Positions 8,556-17,757 of a stretch of DNA of 64,000 bases are shown here, in pieces. This DNA is from Streptomyces phaeofaciens. GTDB taxonomy: Bacteria; Actinomycetota; Actinomycetes; Streptomycetales; Streptomycetaceae. The notes beneath the pieces were generated by a model that saw only the letters and a program-made list of their open reading frames with translations, ran no database searches and was not told the DNA's origin. How positions within the stretch are numbered: the stretch's first letter is position 1; each line of letters begins with the position of its first letter. The stretch is from positions 186,001-250,000 of the forward strand of contig NZ_BMSA01000012.1 of the NCBI RefSeq assembly GCF_014648915.1, read 5' to 3'. The translations under genes and the position numbers were made by a program.

Positions 8556-9635
8556 CTACAGCTCCCGGCGGAACCCTTCCGCGACCTTCAGGAAGATGTC
8601 GTTCGCCTCGGCCTCGCCGATCGTCACCCGCACACCCTCGCCCGGGAACGGCCGCACCACGACACCGTGCTGCTCACAGGCCGCCGCGAAGGCGACCGTG
8701 GGCTCGCCCAGCCGCAGCCACACGAAGTTGGCCTGGGTGTCCGGCACCGTCCAGCCCTGGGCACGCAGCCCCTCGAGCACCCGGGTGCGCTCCCCGACCA
8801 GCGAGCCGACCCGGCCGAACAGCTCGTCCTCGGCCCGCAGCGAGGCGATCGCCGCCTCCTGCGCCAGCTGGCTCACCCCGAACGGCACCGCCGTCTTGCG
8901 CAGCGCCGTCGCCACCGGCTCGTGCGCGATCGCGAAACCGATCCGCAGTCCGGCGAGACCGTAGGCCTTCGAGAAGGTCCGCAGGACGCAGACGTTCGGC
9001 CGGTTCCGGTACAGCTCGACGCCGTCGGGCACCTCGCGGTCGCGGACGAACTCCCGGTAGGCCTCGTCGATCACCACCAGCACATCGCTCGGCACCCGGT
9101 CGAGGAACCGTTCCAGCTCGGCCCGGCGCACGGTGGTGCCGGTCGGGTTGTTGGGGTTGCAGACGAAGATCAACCGGGTCCGGTCGGTGATCGCGTCGGC
9201 CATCGCGTCCAGGTCGTGCACATCCCCCGCCGTCAGCGGGACCTGCACCGACGTGGCACCGCTGATCTGCACGATGATCGGGTACGCCTCGAAGGACCGC
9301 CAGGCGTAGAGCACCTCGTCGCCCGGACCCGCGGTGGCCTGGATCAGCTGCTGGGCGACACCGACCGAGCCGGTGCCGGTGGCCAGGTGGGAGGCGGGCA
9401 CGCCGAAGCATCCGGCCAGCTCCTCGACCAGGGCCGCGCACGACAGGTCCGGATAACGGTTGAAGGAGGCGGCGGCGGCCGTCACCGCCTCCATCACCCC
9501 GGGCAGCGGCGGGTAGGGGTTCTCGTTGGAGGACAGCTTGTAAGCCACGGGACCGCCTGCCGCGGCGGGCTTGCCCGGCTTGTAGGTGGGAATCCCCTCC
9601 AGCTCGGCGCGCAGCTTGGGGCTCGTCTCGCTCAC
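8556..9635 (-). CDS. Class I/II PLP aminotransferase (histidinol-phosphate/aromatic type)
   Basis: Cytoplasmic fold-type I aminotransferase of the HisC family (359 aa), probably a second HisC or an aromatic aminotransferase since no his operon is nearby. Visible motifs are SSNENPYPP near the N-terminus, CNPNNPTGT (cofactor binding), IDEAYREFV and TFSKAYGLAGLRIGF, whose Lys near residue 225 forms the Schiff base. I chose the GTG at 9635 over ATGs at 9650 and 9668 because AGGAGG stands about 8 nt upstream of it. It is divergent from the LacI regulator across 391 bp. Confidence 0.88.
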   Translation of the reverse strand: MSETSPKLRAELEGIPTYKPGKPAAAGGPVAYKLSSNENPYPPLPGVMEAVTAAAASFNRYPDLSCAALVEELAGCFGVPASHLATGTGSVGVAQQLIQATAGPGDEVLYAWRSFEAYPIIVQISGATSVQVPLTAGDVHDLDAMADAITDRTRLIFVCNPNNPTGTTVRRAELERFLDRVPSDVLVVIDEAYREFVRDREVPDGVELYRNRPNVCVLRTFSKAYGLAGLRIGFAIAHEPVATALRKTAVPFGVSQLAQEAAIASLRAEDELFGRVGSLVGERTRVLEGLRAQGWTVPDTQANFVWLRLGEPTVAFAAACEQHGVVVRPFPGEGVRVTIGEAEANDIFLKVAEGFRREL

Positions 9636-10026
9636 CGCAGTCCTCCTCATGACCACAACCGGCTTCAATACTGCTCACCTTATGAGGATTCGGCGCGGGT
9701 GCGAACAGCTGTGGCGGAGCTGGGTGGCCTTCTGTGATCTCTGAGGATGAAGGTGTACGAATCGGGGGGCGCTCCGCACATATATCTATGCGCCGGTAGC
9801 TCGCGCCGTGGCGCGCATCCCTCGTGCAGGTGAGTTGAGACCTCTTCGAAACATCGGTGCGTTGGCAGGCTCATGCGTGCCGACGCGCCACGTCCTGCCA
9901 AGTAAGCGGTCAACTGACTTTGTTTCCAAGGCATTTGGGCACCTATGACCTTGCAGAAACGTGCCTGTCAACGCGTGCATATGCGTCCGCCCTACCCCAC
10001 CGGATGAGCCCTACTATCGGCTCGCC
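9636..10026. other. Divergent intergenic region, aminotransferase/LacI
   Basis: 391 bp with no convincing gene; short open frames here lack ribosome binding sites and normal codon bias. It should hold both promoters. On the minus strand TTGACA (9966-9971) could be a -35 box, although its spaced -10 (TCATAG) is poor. On the plus strand TACTAT (10012-10017) lies 9 bp before the lacI-type ATG and would give an almost leaderless message. ACGC and GCGT arms at 9971-9974 and 9983-9986 around an AT-containing core could be an operator. Confidence 0.4.
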
Positions 10027-11139
10027 ATGACAGCAGCAGGGAAGCACCAGGTGAGCCGCGCGGAAACCTCACGCCGAGGCAGCCGGCCGGGCCGGGCGGG
10101 CATCAGGGACGTGGCCGCCGCCGCCGGGGTCTCCATCACGACCGTCTCCGACGCCCTCAACGGCAAGGGCAGGCTCCCCGATGCCACCCGACGCCATGTC
10201 CGCGAGGTCGCCGACCGACTCGGCTACCGCCCCTCGGCGGCAGCCCGAACCCTCCGTACCGGCAAGTCAGGACTCATTGGCCTGACCGTGACGACGTACG
10301 GGGATGAACCTTTCACCTTCACCGAATTCGCGTACTTCGCCGAGATGGCGCGCGCCGCGACCTCGGCCGCGCTCGCCCGCGGCTACGCGCTCGTCATCCT
10401 CCCCGCGACCTCGCGCCACGACGTGTGGTCGAACGTCGCCCTGGACGGCACGGTCGTCATCGACCCGTCCGACCAGGATCCGGTGGTCAGCGAGCTCGTG
10501 CGCCAGGGCTTACCGGTCGTCTCCGACGGCCGCCCGGCCGGCACGCTGCCGGTCACCGCATGGGTCGACAACGACCACGAGGCCGCCGTCCTCGACATCC
10601 TCGACCACCTGGCCGACGCCGGCGCCCGCCGGATCGGCCTGCTGACGGGGACCTCGACGGACACCTACACGCATCTGTCGACCACGGCGTACCTGCGCTG
10701 GTGCGAGCGGGTCGGGCAGGATCCCGTCTACGAGTCGTACCCCGCCCACGACCCGTGCGCGGGCGCCGTGGCAGCGGACCGGCTGCTGGCCCGCCCCGAC
10801 CGCCCCGACGCGGTCTACGGCCTGTTCGACCCCAACGGCACCGATCTGCTCGCCGCCGCCCGCCGCTACGGGCTGCGGGTGCCGGAGGATCTGCTGCTGG
10901 TGTGCTGCAGCGAGTCCACCGTGTACGCGAACACCGAGCCGCCGATCACCACGCTCTCGCTGAAACCGCGCCGCATCGGCACGGCGGTGGTCCAGCTCCT
11001 GATCGACGCGATCGAGGGCCTGGAATCGGACCGGCCCGTCGAACAGGTGATACCGACCGAACTGATCGTCCGTACCTCTTCTCAGCGACGTCCACCTCGG
11101 ACGACGGTCAGCCCGCCCCGGGCGCCTGAAGCGGGGTAG
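10027..11139 (+). CDS. LacI-family transcriptional regulator with a TTA codon
   Basis: DNA-binding regulator (370 aa). The N-terminal helix-turn-helix reads IRDVAAAAGVSITTVSDALNGKGRL at about residues 24-48, followed by the hinge RPSAAARTLRTG and a periplasmic-binding-protein-like effector domain to the C-terminus. The ligand is unknown. Leu162 (bases 10510-10512) is the rare codon TTA, which in Streptomyces requires the developmentally controlled bldA tRNA; I saw no other in-frame TTA among the genes I checked. The ATG at 10027 places the HTH at its usual distance from the N-terminus; an upstream ATG at 9961 would overlap the promoter region. The ligand pathway cannot be inferred from the neighbours. 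Confidence 0.87.
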   Translation: MTAAGKHQVSRAETSRRGSRPGRAGIRDVAAAAGVSITTVSDALNGKGRLPDATRRHVREVADRLGYRPSAAARTLRTGKSGLIGLTVTTYGDEPFTFTEFAYFAEMARAATSAALARGYALVILPATSRHDVWSNVALDGTVVIDPSDQDPVVSELVRQGLPVVSDGRPAGTLPVTAWVDNDHEAAVLDILDHLADAGARRIGLLTGTSTDTYTHLSTTAYLRWCERVGQDPVYESYPAHDPCAGAVAADRLLARPDRPDAVYGLFDPNGTDLLAAARRYGLRVPEDLLLVCCSESTVYANTEPPITTLSLKPRRIGTAVVQLLIDAIEGLESDRPVEQVIPTELIVRTSSQRRPPRTTVSPPRAPEAG

Positions 11140-11953
11140 GGCGGGAGTCGGGGCGCCGGATCCGGAGCGCGGGCGCGGGGGCGCTTGTGTCCGGTGAGGC
11201 GCCTGGGGCGGCCCGGGGGGCTGCCGTGGGGGAGGGACCGGGGAGGGATTGGGGACGGACCGGCGGCGGGGGCCTGGGGCAGGGGGTTGCTGCCCCAGGT
11301 TCGGCCTCGGGGAGAGCGCCGGGGTCTGGTCGCGGGAGTCGGTTGCGGAAGTCGGTTGCGGAAGTCGGTTGCGGGAGGCCGACGTCGGCGACGTACGAAG
11401 GCGGCGCATGAGGGCTGCGCCGCCTGGGGGGTGGCTGGTCGAGCAGCAGGCCTGGTCAGCGGGGCCCCTCAGCGGCCGGGGCGGCGCTCCGAAGCGGGGT
11501 GGAGGGCCGTCGCAGGCCGTCGTCGGTGCCCCGCAGCCGGTCACCGACTCTCGGGGCGGGGTCCGTCGGGCGGGCGCCGGGGGTGTTGCGCAGATACGGG
11601 AGGGAAGTCCCGTACGCCCGTCCCCGTCCCGTCGGCGAGCCGTCGCGCCCCGGTCCTCCCCGGGTCCTCCCAGTTCCTCGCTCGAAGCCCGGCTCGCCCC
11701 GGGGTGGCCCCACGGCACCTTCCGGCCCGCGCTCGAAGCGCGGGACACCCCAGCCATCGGTCACCTGGGGCGCTGCCGAAGCCCGGCCCAATCGGGGCGA
11801 AAGCCGCGATGAACTGGAGCCTTGCTCCGATTCACCACCCCTGGGTCATCACACGGCACGATCCGCATTCCTATGATGGGCCCACGGCACCGCGGGCCGC
11901 TGCGACCAAGCAGCCCGAAGAGTGCAGATGCGGCGCGATGGTGGAGGGGTCTG
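11140..11953. other. 814-bp gene-poor region
   Basis: No frame shows a supported gene here. The open frames in it have no ribosome binding site and Arg/Gly/Pro-rich translations typical of G+C-driven spurious frames. It contains a 3 x 13 bp tandem repeat (11338-11376) and ends with the ribosome binding site of the phosphatase gene. I see no RNA gene. Confidence 0.5.
11338..11376. repeat. Tandem repeat, three 13-bp units
   Basis: GTCGGTTGCGGAA repeated head to tail three times, with the last base of unit 3 changed to give GTCGGTTGCGGGA. It lies in non-coding sequence after the LacI regulator. No function is apparent. Confidence 0.85.
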
Positions 11954-13036
11954 ATGACTCAGGGGGCCGGTCAGGGACCCGAGGTGGAGCGGACGGCGAC
12001 GTTGCGCGACTTCCGGGTGCCCGCTTACGTCCACGAGACCGGTCCGTACGACCACAGCGCGCATCCCGGCAATGCCGCGCCGCCTCTCGACGCCCCCCTC
12101 GATCCCCCGGACGGCTACACGCCGACCCAGCGCGATCTGCCCGTCATCAACCGGGGCGACACACTCCAGGTGACCGTCGACCCGGCGCCCGTCCAGGCCG
12201 CGCCGGCCGCGACCGGCCCGGGCCCGCTGTTCGTCGTCGGCGACGTGCACGGCTACCTCGACGAGCTGGTCGCCGCGCTCCAGGACAAGGGCCTGATCGA
12301 CGCGGCCGGCCGCTGGTGCGCCGGCACCGCCCGGCTCTGGTTCCTCGGCGACTTCACCGACCGCGGCCCGGACGGCATCGGCGTCATCGATCTCGTGATG
12401 CGGCTGTCCGCCGAGGCCGCCGCGGCCGGCGGCTACTGCAAGGCGCTCATGGGCAACCACGAGCTGCTCCTGCTCGGCGCCAAGCGCTTCGGCGACACCC
12501 CCGTCAACTCCGGCGCGGGCACCGCCACCTTCCAGGCGGCCTGGCTGCTCAACGGCGGCCAGAAGTACGACATGGACCGGCTCCAGGACCACCACCTCCA
12601 GTGGATGGCGCGCCTCGACGCCATGGAGGCCGTCGACGGTCATCTGCTCGTCCACTCCGACACCACCGCCTACCTCGACTACGGCGACTCGATCGAGGCG
12701 GTCAACGACACCGTCCGCGAGACGATCACGCGTAACGACGCGGACGAAGTGTGGGACCTGTTCCGCAAGTTCACCAAGCGTTTCTCCTTCCGGGACGAAG
12801 GGGGAGCCGACGCCGTCCGTTCCCTGCTCGATACGTACGGCGGCACCCGCATCGTTCACGGCCACAGCCCGATTCCCTACCTGCTGGGCGACGTCGGCTC
12901 CGAGGACGGCGAGGACAACGGCGGTCCGCGGGTCGAAGGACCGCACCTCTACGCCGAGGGACTGGCCATCGCCATGGACGGCGGAGTGACGATGGCCGGA
13001 AAGCTGCTGGTCCAGCAACTGCCTCTGGACAGCTGA
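11954..13036 (+). CDS. Calcineurin-like metallophosphoesterase
   Basis: Predicted two-metal phosphatase of the PPP/ApaH-like type (360 aa); the substrate (phosphoprotein or dinucleotide) is unknown. About 85 disordered N-terminal residues precede the ligand blocks FVVGDVHGY, GDFTDRGPDG, MGNHELLLLG and a C-terminal HGHSPIP, all with the expected metal-binding Asp, His and Asn. The ATG at 11954 is preceded by GGAGGGG at good spacing. A probable terminator follows at 13061-13088. No partner is evident among the neighbours. Confidence 0.87.
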   Translation: MTQGAGQGPEVERTATLRDFRVPAYVHETGPYDHSAHPGNAAPPLDAPLDPPDGYTPTQRDLPVINRGDTLQVTVDPAPVQAAPAATGPGPLFVVGDVHGYLDELVAALQDKGLIDAAGRWCAGTARLWFLGDFTDRGPDGIGVIDLVMRLSAEAAAAGGYCKALMGNHELLLLGAKRFGDTPVNSGAGTATFQAAWLLNGGQKYDMDRLQDHHLQWMARLDAMEAVDGHLLVHSDTTAYLDYGDSIEAVNDTVRETITRNDADEVWDLFRKFTKRFSFRDEGGADAVRSLLDTYGGTRIVHGHSPIPYLLGDVGSEDGEDNGGPRVEGPHLYAEGLAIAMDGGVTMAGKLLVQQLPLDS

Positions 13037-13060
13037 GCGTTCCGGCGGTCATATCGGGGT

Positions 13061-13088
13061 GACGCCGGGGCAGATGTATCCCGGCGTC
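13061..13088 (+). terminator. Hairpin after the metallophosphoesterase gene
   Basis: Nine-bp perfect stem (GACGCCGGG and its complement) with a 10-nt loop, 25 bp after the stop. There is no U-run. Confidence 0.55.
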
Positions 13089-13257
13089 GAACCTGTCAAG
13101 GACGTCGCAGGCCAGGGGCCAATTTCCGCAAACCCCCTGTCACCTCATGCCGTCGCCGCTCTACCATCGGACTATCCGTAGCAGGCTCCCCTCCGTTTCT
13201 GCCCGACGGCTCGTTGGCATGCGAGCCCCAAGCCCTACGGAGCATCGGGGGATGCAC

Positions 13258-14133
13258 ATGAACAGCGTTCCGCAGCACCTGCTCAGCGAGGACCGCCAGG
13301 AGTACGAGCGGATCCTCGACGAGGCGCTGCGCTCCGCACCATCCCACCCGGAACTGACCGCTGTCGGACAGCGGCTCAACACCGAACAGCTGCGCACCAT
13401 GGCGCTCAACGCCTCCGCGCTCATCACGGCGGCCGCGGCGACCGAGTACCAGCACTACGTCAAGGTCCGCGAGGAACTGCGCCACCCGGCGCCGTCCACC
13501 CCGTCGTCCACCCACGAGTCCGGCTCCCCTGAGCCGGCCACGGGTGCGATGGGGCTCGCCACCACCATGGGGGACGCCGCCCAGGCCGCCGAGGCCGCCG
13601 GCGCGGGCGCCGTCGCGATCGCTGCCGTCCTCACCCCCGTTCTCGCCGGAACCGCCGCGGTGATCTTCCTGCTCGTCGGGTACCTCCTCAAGGCGGTCGC
13701 ACCCGAGCAGACGGTCGCCCAGGCCATGCTCAACGTCGGCTGGGCGTTCGGGGCCGTGGCCGCGGCCGCGATCCTCGTCGCGACCGTCGGCCTGCTGCTC
13801 ACCGCCCTGCGCAACCAGCCCTCCCTGGAGGCCGGACCGTACGGGGAACTGAGCGAGGAGGTCGCCCGGGCCAAGGAGGCCTGGCGGGAAGCCGTGCTGG
13901 AACGCGGCATCCTGCCGTTTCTCGGGGAGGCTCTCGCCAACCCTGGTACGACGGCCCTCCTGCACCCCGACCCGGCCCCACCGGCGCCGACCGGCCGCCT
14001 GCCGAAGATCGGCTACGACCGCCCGGGGTTCACGAGCCCCGACGACGGCCCGGCAGCCGGCCCGCGCCCGAGCTACAGCAGCCCGGACTACACCAGCCCG
14101 GACTTCGGCGGCCCGGAGCACCAGCCGGAATAG
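13258..14133 (+). CDS. Hypothetical membrane protein
   Basis: I do not recognise a family for this 291-residue protein. A hydrophilic N-terminal half is followed by two hydrophobic helices at about residues 115-142 and 155-180 (VAIAAVLTPVLAGTAAVIFLLVGYL and a later AAAILVATVGLLLTAL). A Pro/Ser/Tyr-rich cytoplasmic-looking tail carries short SPDYTSPDF repeats. The ATG at 13258 is preferred because GGGG lies about 7 nt upstream; the ATG at 13252, two codons earlier, is too close. It is convergent with the DUF4241-like gene across a hairpin. Confidence 0.72.
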   Translation: MNSVPQHLLSEDRQEYERILDEALRSAPSHPELTAVGQRLNTEQLRTMALNASALITAAAATEYQHYVKVREELRHPAPSTPSSTHESGSPEPATGAMGLATTMGDAAQAAEAAGAGAVAIAAVLTPVLAGTAAVIFLLVGYLLKAVAPEQTVAQAMLNVGWAFGAVAAAAILVATVGLLLTALRNQPSLEAGPYGELSEEVARAKEAWREAVLERGILPFLGEALANPGTTALLHPDPAPPAPTGRLPKIGYDRPGFTSPDDGPAAGPRPSYSSPDYTSPDFGGPEHQPE

Positions 14134-14138
14134 GCCCT

Positions 14139-14183
14139 CGGCTTGCGCCCCCGAAAGCCCCCGGAAACGGGAAGCGCAAGCCG
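14139..14183. terminator. Bidirectional hairpin between convergent genes
   Basis: Ten-bp arms CGGCTTGCGC and GCGCAAGCCG enclose a 25-nt loop that can form a second short stem. It is placed between the stop of the membrane protein gene and the stop of the convergent DUF4241-like gene. Confidence 0.6.
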
Positions 14184-14277
14184 ATCGCCGGGCCGGCCCC
14201 GGCGAAGGGTCCTTGTACGGCGCCGCCCTGCGGGATGCCCGCCGCAGGGCCGTCCCGTGCTGTGTGCCGCACGGCTC

Positions 14278-15609
14278 TCAGAGCAAGGTCAGCTCCGGCA
14301 GGTACGCCGTCTCGACCACGGCGCAGACCGGGCTGCCGGACCGGGAACGGCCCAGCCAGACGGGATAGGTGCCGTCGCCGCCGGTGCAGAAGGTCACCAG
14401 GTCGCCGCCCGTCGTGTCGTCGCCGATGCGTATATGTCCGTCGGTGAGAGCCTCCACCGCGTCCTCACCGCCTTCCTGGTGGCTCACGGCCCGCCGGGCG
14501 AGCGCTTCCCAGCCGGAGGCGTCCGCGAAGGACCCCGCGGCGCTGTCGGTACCGAAGCCGAAGATCTCCTCGTCCCGCAGCAGCCGCACATCGTCGCCCG
14601 CGGCGAGTGCCAGCTCCCAGGAGACGACGGGCTCGTCGCTCAGCCGGAGGCGGACGGCGACCGGTTCCTCCACGGCGCAGTGCTCGCCCATGAACTCGTA
14701 CTCGTAGGCGACGACGGCGGCCTGCACGGCGTACCTCCCCGGAACGAACCGCTCCACCAGCTCACGGCCGGCGTCCTCCCCCTTGTAGGCCGGATCCGCG
14801 ACGGTCAGCCTGCCGCTGGGCAGCCTCAGCGTCGCGATCTCCCGCACCTCACCGACCGTCATCTCCGGCTGATAGCTGGTCGCGAGGCGCGTGCCCGGCA
14901 CGAACAGCTCCTCCAGAAGCTTCGGCCGGGCCGGGCGGGGCGGCAGCAACGGCGTCGGTGCCACACCGACCGAGCCCGGCACGCCGCGCGTCCCCGGTTC
15001 CCGCGGCTCCCGGTGCCCCGGTTCCCCGTGCCGCGCCTTCTCGTGCCCCGGCTCCTCGTGGATCGGCTCCTCGTGCCGCAGCGGACCGCTCTCCCCCTCG
15101 GCGAAGAACAGCCCACCGGCACCCCGTGCGCCGAAGCTGTCCTTGGCGCACCACCGCTCGCCCTCGGGAAGGTCCGCCAGCGTGCGGAACGAGCCGCCGT
15201 TCCGCCGCTCGATCACCTTGCGCCCCTTCCCATCGGGAAAGAGGTCCTGGTAGGTGTGAGTGGCCCAGCGAGCGGACTCCGCCCCCTCAGCGGAGTCGTA
15301 CGTCCACTCCCCGAGGTGGCGCAGGAACAGCCGCTCCGGTTCCAACAGCCGCCAGTCCGCCTCCCGTGTACGGCGTCCCTGGTCGTCGTACGCCCACACC
15401 CCCACGTGGGACGCGGCCCAGGCCACCAGGTGCACCTCGACCGGCTCGGCCCGGCCCGGCACCCGATGGACCGTCACATACGGCTCCCCCGAGCCGTCCC
15501 GGGCCCGCGCCTGCGCGAGGGAGAGCGGCTCCAGCGGGGCGCGGGACGCCAGGTCCCACCCCACCGCGTACGACACCAGCACCGGCCGCTCCCTGCCGTC
15601 CCCCGTCAT
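14278..15609 (-). CDS. DUF4241-like protein
   Basis: Soluble 443-residue protein of unknown function. The C-terminal half (from about residue 230) has the look of DUF4241: VPGRYAVQAAVV, a late TGGDLVTFCTGGDGTYPVWLG and a final strand ending VVETAYLPELTLL. A charged linker with repeated HEEPGHE/HREP units separates the two halves. The ATG at 15609 follows a G-rich stretch. It lies about 80 bp downstream of the TerD-vWA gene on the same strand, so the two may be cotranscribed. The family assignment is from memory of the motif pattern. Confidence 0.7.
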   Translation of the reverse strand: MTGDGRERPVLVSYAVGWDLASRAPLEPLSLAQARARDGSGEPYVTVHRVPGRAEPVEVHLVAWAASHVGVWAYDDQGRRTREADWRLLEPERLFLRHLGEWTYDSAEGAESARWATHTYQDLFPDGKGRKVIERRNGGSFRTLADLPEGERWCAKDSFGARGAGGLFFAEGESGPLRHEEPIHEEPGHEKARHGEPGHREPREPGTRGVPGSVGVAPTPLLPPRPARPKLLEELFVPGTRLATSYQPEMTVGEVREIATLRLPSGRLTVADPAYKGEDAGRELVERFVPGRYAVQAAVVAYEYEFMGEHCAVEEPVAVRLRLSDEPVVSWELALAAGDDVRLLRDEEIFGFGTDSAAGSFADASGWEALARRAVSHQEGGEDAVEALTDGHIRIGDDTTGGDLVTFCTGGDGTYPVWLGRSRSGSPVCAVVETAYLPELTLL

Positions 15610-15690
15610 ACCTGCCCCCCGTTGATCGTCGGCAGATTCAAACGTAGCCGCCGCCACTGACAACGCCCTCGGCACCGGCATTCGTGCAGG

Positions 15691-17145
15691 TCAGAGAATT
15701 CCCGCCTGACCGGCGGCGGTGATCCAGGACGGGAACTCGGACAGCAGGCGGTCGTACAGCTCCTGGTCCGGGAGCGTGCTGATGTCGTCGACCGCGAAGA
15801 AGCCCACGTTGTCGACACGGCGGCCGGGCAGCCGGTCGAACCGCTCCAGGACGCCGTAGTGGGAACGGCCAAGCCCGACGAACTGCCAGAAGATCGGCTC
15901 CTCGACCGCCGCGCGCAGCTCCTGCTCGATCGCCGCGTCGCGGTAGACCCCGCCGTCGGAGAAGAACAGCACGAGGGTGGGGGCGAGCGCGGGAGTGTCC
16001 CGTACATAGGCTCTGACCTCGGCGATCGCCTTCTGCTCCTCGTTCTGGATGCCGACCGCGCGCATGTCGACCTGCCCGGGTTCCAGCCCCTTCTTCGGCT
16101 TCTTGTTGCGTCGGAACAGGCTGATCTCGCCGACGCGCACATGCAGGCGCAGCCACTCGGGCAGCTCGCCCAGGCGGAGGTCCGGGAGGCGCGCGGGGTT
16201 GCTGGCGAACGTCCAGGCCTGCATCTCCCCGTCGTCGTCGAGCTGGGCCGCCACCGCCGCCATGCGCTCCACGACGTCCGCCACGACACCCCCGGAATAC
16301 AGGAAGGACATCGAGCCCGAGGCGTCCAGGACGAGGATGACGCGTGCGCTGATCCCCGCCGCACCCCGCTTGCTCAGGCTGACGGCGACCTGTTCCTTGC
16401 GCAGGGACAGCCGCTTGCGCATGTCCACGGGAAGCCGCTCCTCGCCCTTGGTGAGACGAGGACCGGAGGGTGGGGCGGTCGGCGGCAGGTGTGGAGTCGC
16501 CGGTGAAACGGGAGGGACAGCAGGAACAGGAGGTGCGGGGGTGAGCGGAGTGACGTGGGTGGGTGAGGGTGAGGGCGGGGCCGCAGGCGACGGAGTGGCC
16601 GTCCCTGCCGGCTCCTCGTCCACGGTGATCCCGAAATCGGTGGCCAGCCCGGCGAGTCCGGAGGCGTACCCCTGCCCGACCGCGCGGAACTTCCAGCGCC
16701 CCTCGCGCAGATACAGCTCGCCTCCGATGAACGCCGTCTCGGTGTCGGCCTGCATCTCGAAGTGGGCCAGTTCGGTCTGGCCTCCCGCGTCGAGGAGCCT
16801 CAGCGTCAGACCGGTCACCTGCCCGAACGTGCCTCCGTCGGCCGACGCGCCGAGCACCACGCGCGCGATGTCGCTCTCCAGCGCGGTCAGGTCCACCTGG
16901 ACCGTGTCGGTCATGGCGCCGTCGACGCCGTGTTTGCCGAGGTGGGTCACGGCTCCGGATGCGTGGCGCGGCTGGTTGTAGAAGACGAAGTCCCCGTCGT
17001 CACGCACCCGTCCGGCCCCGGTCAGCAGCAGCGCCGAGGCGTCGACGTCCGGTCCATCACCCCTCTCGGTCCACCTGAGTTCCGCGCGGACCACGCCCGC
17101 GTCGACCGGCAGATTGGCGCCCTTGCTCATGGATCGCGCTGTCAT
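15691..17145 (-). CDS. TerD-domain / von Willebrand A fusion protein
   Basis: A 484-residue fusion. Residues 1-180 form a TerD domain (MSKGANLPV start, LRLLDAGGQTELAHF, then GELYLREGRWKFRAVGQGY), the calcium-binding fold of tellurite-resistance/stress proteins. A Pro/Thr/Ser linker (about 185-240) leads to a vWA domain with the MIDAS start LVLDASGSMS near residue 272, resembling TerF. In ter operons these domains are usually on separate proteins, but Streptomyces also has fused forms. The start could be the ATG at 17130, which matches typical TerD N-termini. No other ter gene is adjacent. Confidence 0.86.
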   Translation of the reverse strand: MTARSMSKGANLPVDAGVVRAELRWTERGDGPDVDASALLLTGAGRVRDDGDFVFYNQPRHASGAVTHLGKHGVDGAMTDTVQVDLTALESDIARVVLGASADGGTFGQVTGLTLRLLDAGGQTELAHFEMQADTETAFIGGELYLREGRWKFRAVGQGYASGLAGLATDFGITVDEEPAGTATPSPAAPPSPSPTHVTPLTPAPPVPAVPPVSPATPHLPPTAPPSGPRLTKGEERLPVDMRKRLSLRKEQVAVSLSKRGAAGISARVILVLDASGSMSFLYSGGVVADVVERMAAVAAQLDDDGEMQAWTFASNPARLPDLRLGELPEWLRLHVRVGEISLFRRNKKPKKGLEPGQVDMRAVGIQNEEQKAIAEVRAYVRDTPALAPTLVLFFSDGGVYRDAAIEQELRAAVEEPIFWQFVGLGRSHYGVLERFDRLPGRRVDNVGFFAVDDISTLPDQELYDRLLSEFPSWITAAGQAGIL

Positions 17146-17246
17146 GGAGCCAGTCTGCCGAGCCTTCGGCCCCGGGCAACCACTTCGGCCCCGGGCTTCT
17201 CACTCTTCAGCCCCAGCCGGGCCTCGAACGGGTCGGGCAGGCAGGC

Positions 17247-17663
17247 TCAGGAGGCGGATCCGGGGGACGGGTGCTGAGAACGCCCGTCGAACTCCTCCCG
17301 CGCGGCCTGAACGGCGGCGATGTTGGCCTGGGACCAGTCGGTGATGCTCTGCACCAGCCCGCCCACCTCCCGGCCCATTCGGGTGAGCCGGTACTCCACG
17401 CGCGGTGGCACGGTCGGGTAGACACTGCGCGTCAGCAGGCCCTCGCGCTCCAGCGCACGCAGGGTCTGTGTCAGGACCTTCGACGTCACCCCGTCCAATC
17501 GGCGACGCAGTTCGGCGAACCGCATCGGTCGGCCGTCCTCGAGTGCCACCAACACCAGCATGGTCCACTTGCCGGCGATCAGATCCAGCACCGCACGGGT
17601 GGGGCAGTCGCGCAGGAAGACGTCCACCCCGCCGTGTTTCCTCAGATCAAAACCGGTATCCAC
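17247..17663 (-). CDS. HxlR-family transcriptional regulator
   Basis: Winged-helix regulator (138 aa from the chosen start). The family signature is visible in CPTRAVLDLIAGKWTMLVLVAL, RFAELRRRLDGVTSKVLTQTLRALEREGLLTR and a VPPRVEYRLT wing. HxlR proteins often repress a divergent oxidoreductase gene, and here a quinone reductase starts 95 bp away in the opposite direction. I prefer the GTG at 17663 (GAGGA just upstream, normal family length). An ATG at 17723 would add 20 residues but has no ribosome binding site and would run into the divergent promoter. Confidence 0.83.
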   Translation of the reverse strand: MDTGFDLRKHGGVDVFLRDCPTRAVLDLIAGKWTMLVLVALEDGRPMRFAELRRRLDGVTSKVLTQTLRALEREGLLTRSVYPTVPPRVEYRLTRMGREVGGLVQSITDWSQANIAAVQAAREEFDGRSQHPSPGSAS

Positions 17664-17674
17664 GAGGATCCTCG
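17663..17674. promoter_or_regulatory. Possible HxlR operator
   Basis: CGAGGATCCTCG is a perfect 12-bp palindrome over the ribosome binding site/start of the HxlR gene, within the divergent region. An autoregulatory operator is plausible but unproven; it may be coincidental. Confidence 0.35.
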
Positions 17675-17757
17675 ATATCAGACAAGTGCCTTCTTCCGCA
17701 GAGTCATTGCCCGGGCGGAACATCGAACACACCGTGACCCACCGACGAGGAGTCCTG

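Noticed and set aside
9680..9934. 84-codon minus-strand frame between the aminotransferase and LacI genes
   Set aside because: No ribosome binding site, normal Streptomyces third-position bias is lacking, and the sequence is not recognisable.
11185..12735. Long plus-strand frame overlapping the phosphatase gene
   Set aside because: It uses a shifted frame of the phosphatase gene and is Arg/Gly/Pro-rich; the phosphatase frame has all catalytic motifs.
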